NCBI RefSeq assembly: GCF_048323695.1
Contig: NZ_JBLWFT010000013.1
Span: forward strand, 23,163 to 87,162
Source: Aquisalimonas sp007126095
GTDB taxonomy: Bacteria; Pseudomonadota; Gammaproteobacteria; Nitrococcales; Aquisalimonadaceae
DNA: 64,000 nucleotides
Reading direction: 5' to 3'
This document shows positions 36,917 to 45,047 of this stretch, one piece after another. Numbering within the stretch: position 1 is the first letter of the stretch; each line of letters opens with the position of its first letter. The notes under the pieces are model-generated. The model searched no databases. It was not told where the DNA came from and was given only the letters and a program-made list of their open reading frames with translations. A program made the position numbers and the translations under genes.

Positions 36917-39102
36917 ATGTCCTGCGGGTCCACGTCTACGGACCAGCGCACACGTCGGGCCCCCGGCAGGTCGGCCAGCCCCGGCACCAGTCGGGTCAGC
37001 AGCTCGTGCAGCGGCGCCCGCGTTGGCGCCTGGATCAGTAGCTGCGCGCGGTAGCGGCCGGCCCGGCGCTCCATGGGCGCGGGGACCGGCCCCATCAGGA
37101 GCACGTCGTCCCCCGCCAGGGCTTCGCCACGGTGCCGCACCTCTTCAAGGAAGGCGTGGGGCGCGCGGCTCTCCACAGCCTCGGCGCGCACCAGGGCCAT
37201 GTGGGTATGGGGTGGCAGTGCGGCGTCCCGGCGCTGCTGCAGCATGGTGCGGGCGACCCGCCCATAGCCCTCTTTCAGCAGCGTGTCCAGCAGCGGGTGT
37301 TCCGGGTGGTGCGTCTGCAGCAGGACTTCGCCGGGCCGGTCGCGGCGGCCGGCGCGACCCGAAACCTGAGTAATGAGCTGCGCCATGCGTTCGGGGGCGC
37401 GGAAATCGGCGCCGAACAGCCCCTGATCACAGTCCAGAATCGCCACCAGGCTGATATCCGGCAGATCGTGGCCCTTGGCCAGCATCTGCGTGCCTAGCAG
37501 GATGCGGCCGTCGCCATGGCGGGCACGGTCCAGCAGGTCCGTCATGGCACCCTTGCGGCGCGTGCTGTCACGGTCGATGCGGACGACGCCGGTGTCCGGG
37601 AGTCGCTCCGCCAGCGCCTTCTCCAGCTTCTCTGTACCCTGGCCCACGTCACGAAGATCGGTACTGCCACAGTCCTCGCAGTGGCGGCTGACCGGGCGCT
37701 CGTGGCCGCAGTGATGGCAGCGCAGCCGGCCTGCGTGCTGGTGCCAGGTCAGGCGGGCGTCGCAGCGCGGGCAGCTGGCCACCCAGCCGCAGTCGTGGCA
37801 GAGCAGGACCGGCGCGTAGCCCCGTCGGTTGAGGAACAGCAGTACCTGACCGCCATTGGCGAGGTGCTGATCCATGCGCGCGAGCACCGGCCGGGAGACC
37901 CCGGCCTCCAGCGGTTGACCGCGGATATCCAGCAACTCCAGCCGCGGTGGCCGGGCGGCACCGGCCCGGCGTGGCAGGTCCAGCAGATGGTAGCGCCCGG
38001 CCAGCGCGTTGTGCAGGCTCTCCAGCGACGGCGTGGCGGATCCGAGCACCAGCGGGAAGTCGCCGTTGCGGGCCCGGACCGCCGCGAGATCGCGGGCGTT
38101 GTAGCGAAAGCCCTCCTGCTGCTTCAGCGACGGGTCGTGTTCCTCGTCGACGATGATCAGCCCGGCGCGGGGAAGTGGCGTGAACAGCGCCGAGCGGGTG
38201 CCGATGAGCACGTCCACGTCGCCATTGGCGGCGGCCAGCCAGGCATCCTGGCGCTCGCCATCGGCCAGCGCCGAGTGCAGGACGGCAATCCGGCCCGGCA
38301 CCCGGGCGCTGAACCGTTCGATGAGCTGTGGCGTCAGGCCGATCTCCGGGACCAGCAGCAACACCTGCTCGCCGCGCGCCAGCACGGCGTCCATGGCGGC
38401 CAGGTAGACCTCCGTCTTGCCACTGCCGGTTACGCCTTCCAGCAGATGCGCGCTGAAACCGCCAAGGGAGGCGGTGATTGCCTCGGCGGCGCGCTGCTGG
38501 TCGTCGTTCAGAGCCGTCGGGTTCGCGGTCGGCTGCCCTGCCGAAGGCGCTGTCCGTTCCACCAACCCCTGCTCGGCCAGTTTGCGCAATGCGCCGCGCC
38601 AGTCGCCGTCCAGATCGGCCAGGGCGGCGGTGGGGAGTGCGTCCGCCGTCTCCGCGAGGCGGGCAACAACGGCCGCCTGGCGGGGCGCGCGGCGGCTCAG
38701 GCGCTCGCGATCGCAGCTGTGGCCATCGGCTGTGAGCTGCCAGTACTCCGGGGGCTTGCGCTCGGCGCGGCCACCCTGGCGCAACGGCGCCGGGAGCATG
38801 CCCGTGAGCACCTCGCCCGGCGGGTGGTGATAATACCCGGCCGCCCAGAGCCCGAGCCGCAGAATGTCGTCCGGGAGGGTGGGCGCGGTATCCAGAACCT
38901 CGCCGATCGCCCGCAGTCGCCGGCCATCCACCCTGGGGCGGCGGCTGTCTCCGGTAACCACGCCCACCACGTGGCGTCGTCCGAAGGGAACACGGACGCG
39001 CGTCCCCGCTGCCGGCAGCGTACCGTCGGCTGGCGGCAGATAGTCGAGTGTCTGGTCCATGGGCGCGGGTACCGCCACCTGGACGACTACTGTGTCAGGC
39101 AT
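36910..39102 (-). CDS. priA: Primosomal protein N' (PriA helicase)
   Basis: PriA restarts collapsed replication forks. The 730-residue protein has the 3'-binding N-terminal domain and Walker A 'GVTGSGKTEVYLAAMDAVL'. Next come the DEEH box 'IIVDEEHDPSLKQQEGFRYNARD' and an eight-cysteine zinc region ('CHDCGWVASCPRCDARL', 'CHHCGHERPVSRHCEDCGS'). 'QMLAKGHDLPDISLVAILDCDQG' and 'QVSGRAGRRDRPGEVLLQT' complete the helicase core. Length is standard. The 352 bases upstream (39103-39454) separate it from the divergent J-domain gene. Confidence 0.96.
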   Translation of the reverse strand: MPDTVVVQVAVPAPMDQTLDYLPPADGTLPAAGTRVRVPFGRRHVVGVVTGDSRRPRVDGRRLRAIGEVLDTAPTLPDDILRLGLWAAGYYHHPPGEVLTGMLPAPLRQGGRAERKPPEYWQLTADGHSCDRERLSRRAPRQAAVVARLAETADALPTAALADLDGDWRGALRKLAEQGLVERTAPSAGQPTANPTALNDDQQRAAEAITASLGGFSAHLLEGVTGSGKTEVYLAAMDAVLARGEQVLLLVPEIGLTPQLIERFSARVPGRIAVLHSALADGERQDAWLAAANGDVDVLIGTRSALFTPLPRAGLIIVDEEHDPSLKQQEGFRYNARDLAAVRARNGDFPLVLGSATPSLESLHNALAGRYHLLDLPRRAGAARPPRLELLDIRGQPLEAGVSRPVLARMDQHLANGGQVLLFLNRRGYAPVLLCHDCGWVASCPRCDARLTWHQHAGRLRCHHCGHERPVSRHCEDCGSTDLRDVGQGTEKLEKALAERLPDTGVVRIDRDSTRRKGAMTDLLDRARHGDGRILLGTQMLAKGHDLPDISLVAILDCDQGLFGADFRAPERMAQLITQVSGRAGRRDRPGEVLLQTHHPEHPLLDTLLKEGYGRVARTMLQQRRDAALPPHTHMALVRAEAVESRAPHAFLEEVRHRGEALAGDDVLLMGPVPAPMERRAGRYRAQLLIQAPTRAPLHELLTRLVPGLADLPGARRVRWSVDVDPQDMF

Positions 39103-39442
39103 GAAGATTCCGATCAGGGCACGATGGTGGTTGCATGGTCCAGCAGTCTAACGGTGATTGCGGTACCGATGGCACCGCTGCCGACCGCAGTCGTGTGCCT
39201 CACAACGCGGGACAACCCTGTGGATAACCTTGTGGAGGAATCGCTGCGCGCGCGCTGCGGCCGGCCTTTCACGGCGTCGGCGCGATTGTCAATGGTTGGT
39301 CGTCCGTGTCGGTTATAAGCCGTGTAAACAGTGGGTTAGTGCATTCTGACCCGTATGGGGCAGTGTTGCGGTGCGGGACGGTGTCGGCCGCCATGTTGCT
39401 GTGCATAACATTCCCCGTTGCCAGTGGCAACGCCCGGGCACG

Positions 39443-39448
39443 TATACT
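39443..39448 (+). promoter_or_regulatory. Candidate -10 box directly before the J-domain gene
   Basis: TATACT ends 6 bases before the ATG at 39455, so a transcript starting at the usual distance would begin at or next to the start codon. No Shine-Dalgarno sequence is visible. A TTGCCA lies 19 bases upstream. The remaining intergenic stretch from 39103 shows no gene. Confidence 0.3.
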
Positions 39449-39454
39449 GCGCCC

Positions 39455-40048
39455 ATGGAATACGACGACTCCGATTCACAGCTCATGACCACGGTGCTGG
39501 CGCTGGTCCGCGAGGCGCCGGCTGGCCAGACCGAGCACGCCCTGATCGTTCGCCTGCGCGACGAGGGTGTTGCTCCGTTCGCGGGCGCCGATCTGGCGGA
39601 ACCCATGGACCTGTTCCGCACCCATTTCATCCTCTTCCACAGCCTGTACCGGCTACGCGCGCAGCTGGCGGCGGAAGGTGAATGGCTGCGGATCCACTGC
39701 CTGGATATCGGTATCGATGATGCGTCGGCCGGGAGCGAGTCGGCGTCCGGCCAGGCCGTGGTTGCCGGCGATTCGCTGCGGGACTACTACATGGACCTGG
39801 ACAACCTGGACACCATGGACCGGGCGACGGTGGAGGCGATGCTGAGTGGATTCTGGCGCCGGCTGGATGCCGGGGAGCGGCGCCACGAGGCGCTTGAGCT
39901 GCTCGGCCTGGACGAGCCTGCGGGCGTGGAGGAGGTCACTCGCCGGTACCGTCAGCTTGCTCAGCAGCATCACCCCGACAAGGGCGGCGATACGGACACC
40001 CTGCAGCGCCTCAACGAGGCGCGCATGCTGTTGATCACCAGTGTGTAA
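39455..40048 (+). CDS. J-domain (DnaJ-related) protein
   Basis: The 197-residue protein has an N-terminal DnaJ-related region ('VLALVREAPAGQTEHALIVRLRDEGVAPFAG', 'LFRTHFILFHSLYRLRAQL') and a C-terminal J-domain ('LLGLDEPAGVEEVTRRYRQLAQQHHPDKGGDTDTLQRLNEA') with an intact HPD tripeptide, so it should stimulate a DnaK-type ATPase. The inverted order (J-domain last) is typical of this family. It overlaps the start of the next gene by 8 bases. Confidence 0.85.
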   Translation: MEYDDSDSQLMTTVLALVREAPAGQTEHALIVRLRDEGVAPFAGADLAEPMDLFRTHFILFHSLYRLRAQLAAEGEWLRIHCLDIGIDDASAGSESASGQAVVAGDSLRDYYMDLDNLDTMDRATVEAMLSGFWRRLDAGERRHEALELLGLDEPAGVEEVTRRYRQLAQQHHPDKGGDTDTLQRLNEARMLLITSV

Positions 40049-40637
40049 GCCGAACGCGGGGCAGAAGTGCGACGACGTGTCGACCATCGTTGACGGTGAC
40101 GCCGCCTGGCAGGGCATGGTCCATCTCTACGGGCTGCCGGGCATGATGGAGGCCTGCCTCGGATTGCAGGACGAGGCGGGAGTCAGCGTGAGTGCCATGC
40201 TGACGCTGGTGTGGAGTGCACGGGCCGGACATGGTCCGGTCACGAGCGAGGCCGCGGCAGCGATTGCCGCCGTTGGCGAAGCGCTGGAACGGGACGTGTT
40301 GCGCCCCTACCGGCAGGCGCGCAATGGGTTGCGGGGCCTCGCGCGGCAGGACGATGCCGCCGCCGCCCTCCGGCGGGATCTTCTCACCCAGGAACTGGCT
40401 CTGGAGCGGTTCGTCCAGCGGCGGGTGGTGCATCTCCTCCAGCCCGCCGACGCCCGCGGCGCTCCGGATGGAGCCGACCGGGACTGCCGTATGGCCGTGG
40501 CGCGGTATCTGGCCGCGATCCCTGTTCACGACAGCCGCGAGCTGCGGGCCGGCCTGCGGCAATTCTTCCTGGCGCTGGGTGATACGGCGCCGGACCGGGC
40601 CGTGAGCGAAGTAATCGGGGTCGGGTCAACCGGTTGA
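40041..40637 (+). CDS. TIGR02444 family protein
   Basis: The 198-residue protein shows the family pattern near the N-terminus ('AWQGMVHLYGLPGMMEACLGLQDEAGVSVSAMLTLVWSARAG'), followed by a helical region. Function is unknown. The start is uncertain: the GTG at 40041 overlaps the J-domain gene stop, and a GTG at 40077 gives a shorter protein that still contains the whole domain. Neither has a clear ribosome-binding site, suggesting translational coupling. Confidence 0.75.
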   Translation: MCKPNAGQKCDDVSTIVDGDAAWQGMVHLYGLPGMMEACLGLQDEAGVSVSAMLTLVWSARAGHGPVTSEAAAAIAAVGEALERDVLRPYRQARNGLRGLARQDDAAAALRRDLLTQELALERFVQRRVVHLLQPADARGAPDGADRDCRMAVARYLAAIPVHDSRELRAGLRQFFLALGDTAPDRAVSEVIGVGSTG

Positions 40638-40647
40638 GATGTGCCTT

Positions 40648-40671
40648 GGTGGACCTGAAGGTCCACCCTAC
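40648..40671 (-). repeat. GTAG-headed REP palindrome, copy 2
   Basis: On the minus strand GTAG precedes the stem GGTGGACC with TTCA loop and GGTCCACC. It lies 10 bases after the TIGR02444 stop and forms an inverted pair with the copy at 40722. Confidence 0.85.
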
Positions 40672-40721
40672 GATTACCGTGACAACGCCGTCTTTCGGGC
40701 CACCGGAACACGTAGGAGCGA

Positions 40722-40745
40722 GCAGGGTGGACCTTCAGGTCCACC
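40722..40745 (+). repeat. REP palindrome, copy 3 (GCAG head)
   Basis: Perfect GGTGGACC/GGTCCACC stem with TTCA loop; the head is GCAG instead of GTAG. It lies between two convergent genes. Confidence 0.8.
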
Positions 40746-40785
40746 ATCCCCACCCGGCTGCCCGGTCCCATGGCATACCACACAC

Positions 40786-40812
40786 AAAAAAGGCCGCCCG
40801 GAGGCGGCCTTC
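40786..40812 (-). terminator. Rho-independent terminator of the pnt operon
   Basis: On the minus strand the 8-bp stem AGGCCGCC/GGCGGCCT (40791-40798 with 40803-40810, loop of 4) runs into a T tract complementary to 40786-40791. It sits 24 bases after the pntB stop. Confidence 0.9.
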
Positions 40813-40835
40813 TCATCGGTACGACCCGGTCCGGA

Positions 40836-42242
40836 TCAGAGATCCTTGACGGTAGATGCCATCTGGCTGGCCACTTTCTGCGCGTCGCCGAAGACCATCT
40901 TGGTCTTGTCGCCGTAGAAGAGGTGGTTCTCCACGCCGGAGAAGCCAGTGCCCTTGCCGCGCTTGATGACCAGTACCTGCTCGGCATCTTCCACATCCAG
41001 GATGGGCATGCCGTAGATCGGGCTGGACTCGTCGGTCTTGGCGGCCGGGTTGACCACGTCGTTGGCGCCGATGACGAGGACCACATCGGTGAGCTTGAAG
41101 TCCTCGTTGATCTCTTCCATGTCGTAGATCATGTCGTACGGCACGCCGGCTTCGGCGAGCAGCACGTTCATGTGGCCCGGCATGCGGCCGGCCACCGGGT
41201 GGATCGCGAACTTTACGTCCACGCCGCGGCTCTGCAGCCCCTGGACCATCTCCCAGATCTTGTGCTGCGCCTGACCCACGGCCATGCCGTAGCCGGGCAC
41301 GATGACGACACTGTCGGAGTAGGCCATGGTGTACGCGGCATCTTCCGCGCCCATTTCCGTCATCTCGCCTTCGGGGCCGTCCCCGCCAGTCGCCTGAGTG
41401 CCGAAGCCGCTGAACAGCACGTTGGAGATCGGCCGGTTCATGGCCTTGGCCATCAGGTGCGTGAGCAGCATGCCCGCAGCACCCACCAGCGTACCGGCGA
41501 TGATCAGCGCGGCATTGCCGAGCACGAAGCCCTTGAAGCCGACCGCCAGTCCGGTCAGGGCGTTGAACAGCGAGATCACCACCGGCATGTCGGCACCGCC
41601 GATGGGCACCGTCATGAACACGCCGAACACCAGCGCCAGGGCGAAGAACACCACAATGGAGGTCATGCCGCCGCTGAACAGCACCCAGATCCCGGCCAGC
41701 ACCATGGCCGCGAACAGGACGATGTTCACGATCTGCTGGGCGGGCATCAGGCTGTTGCGCTGCATGCGGCCGTCAAGCTTGGCCCATGCGACCAGGGAGC
41801 CCGAGAACGCCACGGTGCCGATGAGGCCACCAAGGACCGCCAGCACGGCGATGTCGGCGCCCATCTGCTGATGGATGACACTGTCACCCGACTCCACCAG
41901 CTTGCGCTGCGCTTCCATCAGCGCCACGGCACCGATGGCACCGGCCGAGCCGCCGCCCATGCCGTTGTACAGCGCCACCATCTGCGGCATCTCGGTCATC
42001 TGCACCCGCTTGGCGGTCACCCATGCCAGCGAGCTGCCGATGGCGAGGGCGATGAAGATGAGCAGATAGTTGGAGAAGCCCTGGATGTCGCCGTGGAACA
42101 GCGTGACGACGACCGCCAGCACCATGCCGACGCCGGCCCACATGACGCCCTTGCGCGCCGTCTTCGGCGAACTCATGGCCTTGAGCCCGACGATGAACAG
42201 GACGGCAGCCAGGAAATAACTCAGTTGAATCAACGTTTCCAT
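40836..42242 (-). CDS. pntB: NAD(P) transhydrogenase subunit beta
   Basis: PntB is the membrane and NADP(H)-binding subunit of the proton-translocating transhydrogenase. The 468-residue protein has about nine membrane helices and the C-terminal domain III ('VIVPGYGMAVGQAQHKIWEM', 'FAIHPVAGRMPGHMNVLLAEAGVPYD', 'VVLVIGANDVVNPAAKTD', 'VIKRGKGTGFSGVENHLFY'). It is the last gene of the operon, followed by a terminator. The enzyme uses proton motive force to make NADPH. Confidence 0.96.
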   Translation of the reverse strand: METLIQLSYFLAAVLFIVGLKAMSSPKTARKGVMWAGVGMVLAVVVTLFHGDIQGFSNYLLIFIALAIGSSLAWVTAKRVQMTEMPQMVALYNGMGGGSAGAIGAVALMEAQRKLVESGDSVIHQQMGADIAVLAVLGGLIGTVAFSGSLVAWAKLDGRMQRNSLMPAQQIVNIVLFAAMVLAGIWVLFSGGMTSIVVFFALALVFGVFMTVPIGGADMPVVISLFNALTGLAVGFKGFVLGNAALIIAGTLVGAAGMLLTHLMAKAMNRPISNVLFSGFGTQATGGDGPEGEMTEMGAEDAAYTMAYSDSVVIVPGYGMAVGQAQHKIWEMVQGLQSRGVDVKFAIHPVAGRMPGHMNVLLAEAGVPYDMIYDMEEINEDFKLTDVVLVIGANDVVNPAAKTDESSPIYGMPILDVEDAEQVLVIKRGKGTGFSGVENHLFYGDKTKMVFGDAQKVASQMASTVKDL

Positions 42243-42254
42243 TCCCCTGCCCCC

Positions 42255-42545
42255 TTAGCCTTCGCTCTTGCTGCTCTTGAACATCTCGAGCATGCGTTCG
42301 GTGACCACGTAACCGCCGACGGCGTTACCGGCACCCAGCAGCACGGCGATGAAGCCGATCAGCTGTTCCATGGGTGTGGCGGCGTGCCCCAGCACGATCA
42401 TTGCGCCGACGACGACGATGCCGTGGATGAAGTTGGAGCCGGACATCAGCGGCGTGTGCAGGATGACCGGTACGCGGGAAATCACTTCATAGCCCGCCAC
42501 CGCGGACAGCATGAAGATGTAGAGTGCAGTGAAACCCTCGATCAT
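42255..42545 (-). CDS. pntAB: NAD(P) transhydrogenase subunit alpha part 2 (membrane part)
   Basis: This 96-residue membrane protein with three to four helices ('ALYIFMLSAVAGYEVISRVPVILHTPLMSGSNFIHGIVVVGAM') equals the C-terminal membrane portion of E. coli PntA. Here it is a separate gene, as in Rhodospirillum rubrum-type three-subunit enzymes. It overlaps pntAA by 4 bases (ATGA) and precedes pntB by 12. Confidence 0.94.
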   Translation of the reverse strand: MIEGFTALYIFMLSAVAGYEVISRVPVILHTPLMSGSNFIHGIVVVGAMIVLGHAATPMEQLIGFIAVLLGAGNAVGGYVVTERMLEMFKSSKSEG

Positions 42546-43678
42546 GACTTCTTGCCTCCTTCCAGGCGGTCACGGGTGGGACCGTGCTTGATTTCGCCGT
42601 CGTGGGTCAGGCAGCTGTCCGTCTGCACCTGATCGTTCCAGTCCAGAGCCAGTTCGCCATCCTTTACGATCAGCGCCAGGAAGTTGTACAGGTTGCGCGA
42701 GTACATCTCGCTGGCGTGTTGGCACAGCGCACTGGCCGTGTTCTTGGGCCCGTAGACGATGACACCGTTGTGGTCCACTTCCTTGCCGGCCTTGGTCACT
42801 TCGCAGTTGCCGCCGGTCTCCGCCGCCAGATCGATAATGACGGCACCGCGCTTCATGCGCTCCACGGTGGCCTTGTCGATGAGCTTCGGGGCGGGCTTGC
42901 CGGGGATCGCGGCCGTGGTGATCACGGCGTCGGCCTTGGCCACGTGGTCGGCGAGCACATCCGCCTGCTGCTGCTTCTCCTCATCGGTGAGCTCGCGGGC
43001 GTAGCCGCCTTCACCTTCCGCCGAGACGCCGGTCTTGATGAACTTGCCGCCCAGCGACTCCACCTGCTCCTTGGTGGCGGACCGCACGTCGTAGGCCTCG
43101 ACCACTGCGCCCAGCCGCTTGGCCGTGGCAATGGCCTGGAGGCCGGCGACGCCGGCGCCAATGACAACCACGGTGGACGGCCGGATGGTACCGGCGGCCG
43201 TGGTGAGCATCGGAAACAGCTTCGGCATCATGTTCGCGGCCAGCAGCACCGACTTGTAGCCGACGATGGAGGCCTGGGATGACAGTGCGTCGATGGACTG
43301 GGCCCGGGTGATGCGCGGCACCAGCTCCATGGAGAAGCTCGTGACCTTGTTCTTCGTGAACGTCTTGATGCGGGTGTCACCCTCGTGCGGGGCCATGAAG
43401 CCCATCACGATGCTGCCTTGCTTGAGCTTGCCGGCCTCTTCGACGGTCGGTGGCTGTACCTTCAGGGTGACGTCGGCGTCCTTGTAGAGTTCGTCCGCCG
43501 ACTCGACGATCCTGACGCCCTCATAGGCGTCATCGTTGAAGCCGCTCTCCTTGCCGGCGCCGGACTCCATCAGAATCTCAACGCCGAGCTTGTCGAGCTG
43601 CTTGATTACGCTCGGCACAAGGGCCACCCGACGTTCGCCCGTCTGGGTTTCCTTGGGCACGGCTACACGTATTGCCAT
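42542..43678 (-). CDS. pntAA: NAD(P) transhydrogenase subunit alpha part 1 (NAD-binding)
   Basis: The 378-residue soluble domain I binds NAD(H). It begins 'MAIRVAVPKETQTGERRVALVP' and contains the alanine-dehydrogenase/PNT fold ('VVIGAGVAGLQAIATAKRLGAVVEAYDVR', 'VITTAAIPGKPAPKLI', 'VIIDLAAETGGNCE'). I chose the ATG at 43678 because the family starts there; the frame to 43819 is non-conserved. A 383-base leader with two hairpins lies upstream. Confidence 0.95.
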   Translation of the reverse strand: MAIRVAVPKETQTGERRVALVPSVIKQLDKLGVEILMESGAGKESGFNDDAYEGVRIVESADELYKDADVTLKVQPPTVEEAGKLKQGSIVMGFMAPHEGDTRIKTFTKNKVTSFSMELVPRITRAQSIDALSSQASIVGYKSVLLAANMMPKLFPMLTTAAGTIRPSTVVVIGAGVAGLQAIATAKRLGAVVEAYDVRSATKEQVESLGGKFIKTGVSAEGEGGYARELTDEEKQQQADVLADHVAKADAVITTAAIPGKPAPKLIDKATVERMKRGAVIIDLAAETGGNCEVTKAGKEVDHNGVIVYGPKNTASALCQHASEMYSRNLYNFLALIVKDGELALDWNDQVQTDSCLTHDGEIKHGPTRDRLEGGKKS

Positions 43679-43836
43679 GATGTATGTCTCCCGTCTTTCC
43701 AACAGGGTTGGTCCGTGAAGTTTGCTGCGGCAGGCCCTTCCCGCTGCTCCGGGAGAACCGGAGCTGTCAACGGAAATCACTCGTCTGGCGAGCTCTCGGG
43801 ACGGGCCGCCTCCCCCCAACTACCGCAGTCCCGGAC

Positions 43837-43868
43837 AAAAAAGCGCGGTCGGATAAACCGGCCGCGCT
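43837..43868 (-). terminator. Terminator-like hairpin in the leader upstream of the pnt operon
   Basis: On the minus strand an 11-position stem (43842-43852 with 43858-43868, one mismatch) is followed by T residues complementary to 43837-43841. It lies about 160 bases upstream of the pntAA start, in the direction of pnt transcription. A second hairpin (GCTCCGG/CCGGAGC) sits closer to pntAA near 43747-43765. It could attenuate pnt transcription or end an antisense transcript from the HNH side. The rest of the gap 43679-44061 shows no gene. Confidence 0.55.
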
Positions 43869-44061
43869 GGCCTCGAAAGAATAACGCATGTCACAGCGCA
43901 TTTGAAGGAACTGGCCTGCAGGGCCGCGACAGATCGCCGCTTCCAGGCCGCTCGCGAACACCGATCCGGGGGCCGTTACCAGCTGTATTTATTTGCCTTT
44001 TGCCGCCAGTTCTGTGATATATGAGAAGTGGCTGACCGGTCGCTTCACGGGAGCGCGTGGC

Positions 44062-44691
44062 ATGCTAGACCTGAGTAATCAGATTCTGCGGACGGATGTC
44101 TCCGGCATGCCGCTCGAGTGGATTACCTATCAGGAAGCGGCACGCCTGTACTACATGGAGCAGGTGGTCTACAGCTGCGGGCGCCTGCTGTACACCGTGC
44201 GGGGTGGCTTCAACGCGGCCACGGGGCGGCGCAGCGTGCTCGAACTCAACTCCATCATCGCCACCAACGGCACCGTCCAGGCTACCCTCAAGGGGCATGC
44301 CGGCTATACCCCGCCGCTGGACAACAAGGCGCTGTTCCGGCGCGATGACTACCTGTGCATGTACTGCGGCGCTCATTTCCCGACCACCGGGTTGTCCCGC
44401 GACCACGTCACGCCCATCAGCCAGTCCGGCCATGACGTCTGGACCAATGTCGTCACCGCCTGCAAGCGCTGTAACAACGACAAGGCGGGGCGGACGCCGG
44501 AGCAGGCCAGGATGCAGCTCCTGGCGGTGCCCTTCAAACCCACGCACGCCGAATACATCTATCTGAAGGGGCGCCGTATCCTCGCCGACCAGATGGAGTT
44601 CCTGCGTGCGCACTTCCCGCGGACGAGCCCGCTGCGCAACCGAACGGTCAGGAGCGAGGCGGGGGTTGACCTTCCCGCGTCATCGGACTAG
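44062..44691 (+). CDS. HNH endonuclease family protein
   Basis: The 209-residue protein has a central HNH module with zinc-binding CxxC pairs ('CMYCGAHF', 'CKRCNND') around the catalytic 'SRDHVTPISQSGHDVWTNVVTAC', and an Arg-rich C-terminal extension. It is related to the widespread 'HNH endonuclease' genes encoded singly in proteobacterial chromosomes, not to a restriction system. The native target is unknown. GGGAGCG lies upstream of the ATG at 44062. It is divergent from the pnt operon. Confidence 0.85.
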   Translation: MLDLSNQILRTDVSGMPLEWITYQEAARLYYMEQVVYSCGRLLYTVRGGFNAATGRRSVLELNSIIATNGTVQATLKGHAGYTPPLDNKALFRRDDYLCMYCGAHFPTTGLSRDHVTPISQSGHDVWTNVVTACKRCNNDKAGRTPEQARMQLLAVPFKPTHAEYIYLKGRRILADQMEFLRAHFPRTSPLRNRTVRSEAGVDLPASSD

Positions 44692-44700
44692 CGTTGAGAC

Positions 44701-44757
44701 ATGATGAACCTGAACGCGAGCCTGCTACGACTGCGACTGCTTCGCCCGGCCTCCTGA
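44701..44757 (+). CDS. leuL: Probable leu operon leader peptide
   Basis: This 18-codon frame encodes MMNLNASLLRLRLLRPAS, in which 6 of 18 residues are leucine and the codons include CTA and CTT. It lies about 280 bases before leuA. A hairpin just after (CCCGGC/GCCGGG, about 44746-44770) overlaps its end, as in transcription attenuators where ribosome stalling at Leu codons controls folding. I see no ribosome-binding site or clear T-tract terminator, so the mechanism is inferred from codon content and position. Confidence 0.5.
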   Translation: MMNLNASLLRLRLLRPAS

Positions 44758-44858
44758 GAGAGAGCCGGGGTCAGCCGATTTCGTTCCGCTTCGCAGCAAG
44801 GTTGTTCATCATGTCCTCTTCCAGTTGTCACCGCAGCACTCGCCATATCGGGCGGCAT

Positions 44859-45047
44859 ATGCCGCATTCCCCGGTTTTCTGTGCACTATTGCTGGCGCTA
44901 CTGCGACTGCCCCGCGGTCATCGGGCGGTGCAGCGTGCGGGAGCCATTGCCGGCTTGCCAGCCCTCGCCCTGCCCGGTGGCCGTGACGCATGCATGCGCG
45001 CTGACGTGACAGGCAACGGATTTCCCAGGGGTGAACAACCATGTTGA
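44859..45047 (+). CDS. Second leucine-rich upstream ORF overlapping the leuA start
   Basis: This 62-codon frame starts MPHSPVFCALLLALLRLPRG. Its Leu run uses CTA, TTG, CTG, CTA, CTG and CTG, and its stop lies 4 bases inside leuA. The run shares the sequence ACTGCGACTGC with the first leader. It could be a second attenuation element or a translationally coupled upstream ORF. Whether it is translated is unknown. Confidence 0.3.
   Translation: MPHSPVFCALLLALLRLPRGHRAVQRAGAIAGLPALALPGGRDACMRADVTGNGFPRGEQPC

Noticed and set aside
43842..43868. The hairpin as a plus-strand terminator
   Set aside because: The T tract is only on the minus strand; plus-strand bases after the stem are GGCCTCG.
44694..45047. 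The full 117-codon frame as a protein gene
   Set aside because: The first half shows no protein-like features. Only the Leu-rich part from 44859 is kept, as a possible upstream ORF.
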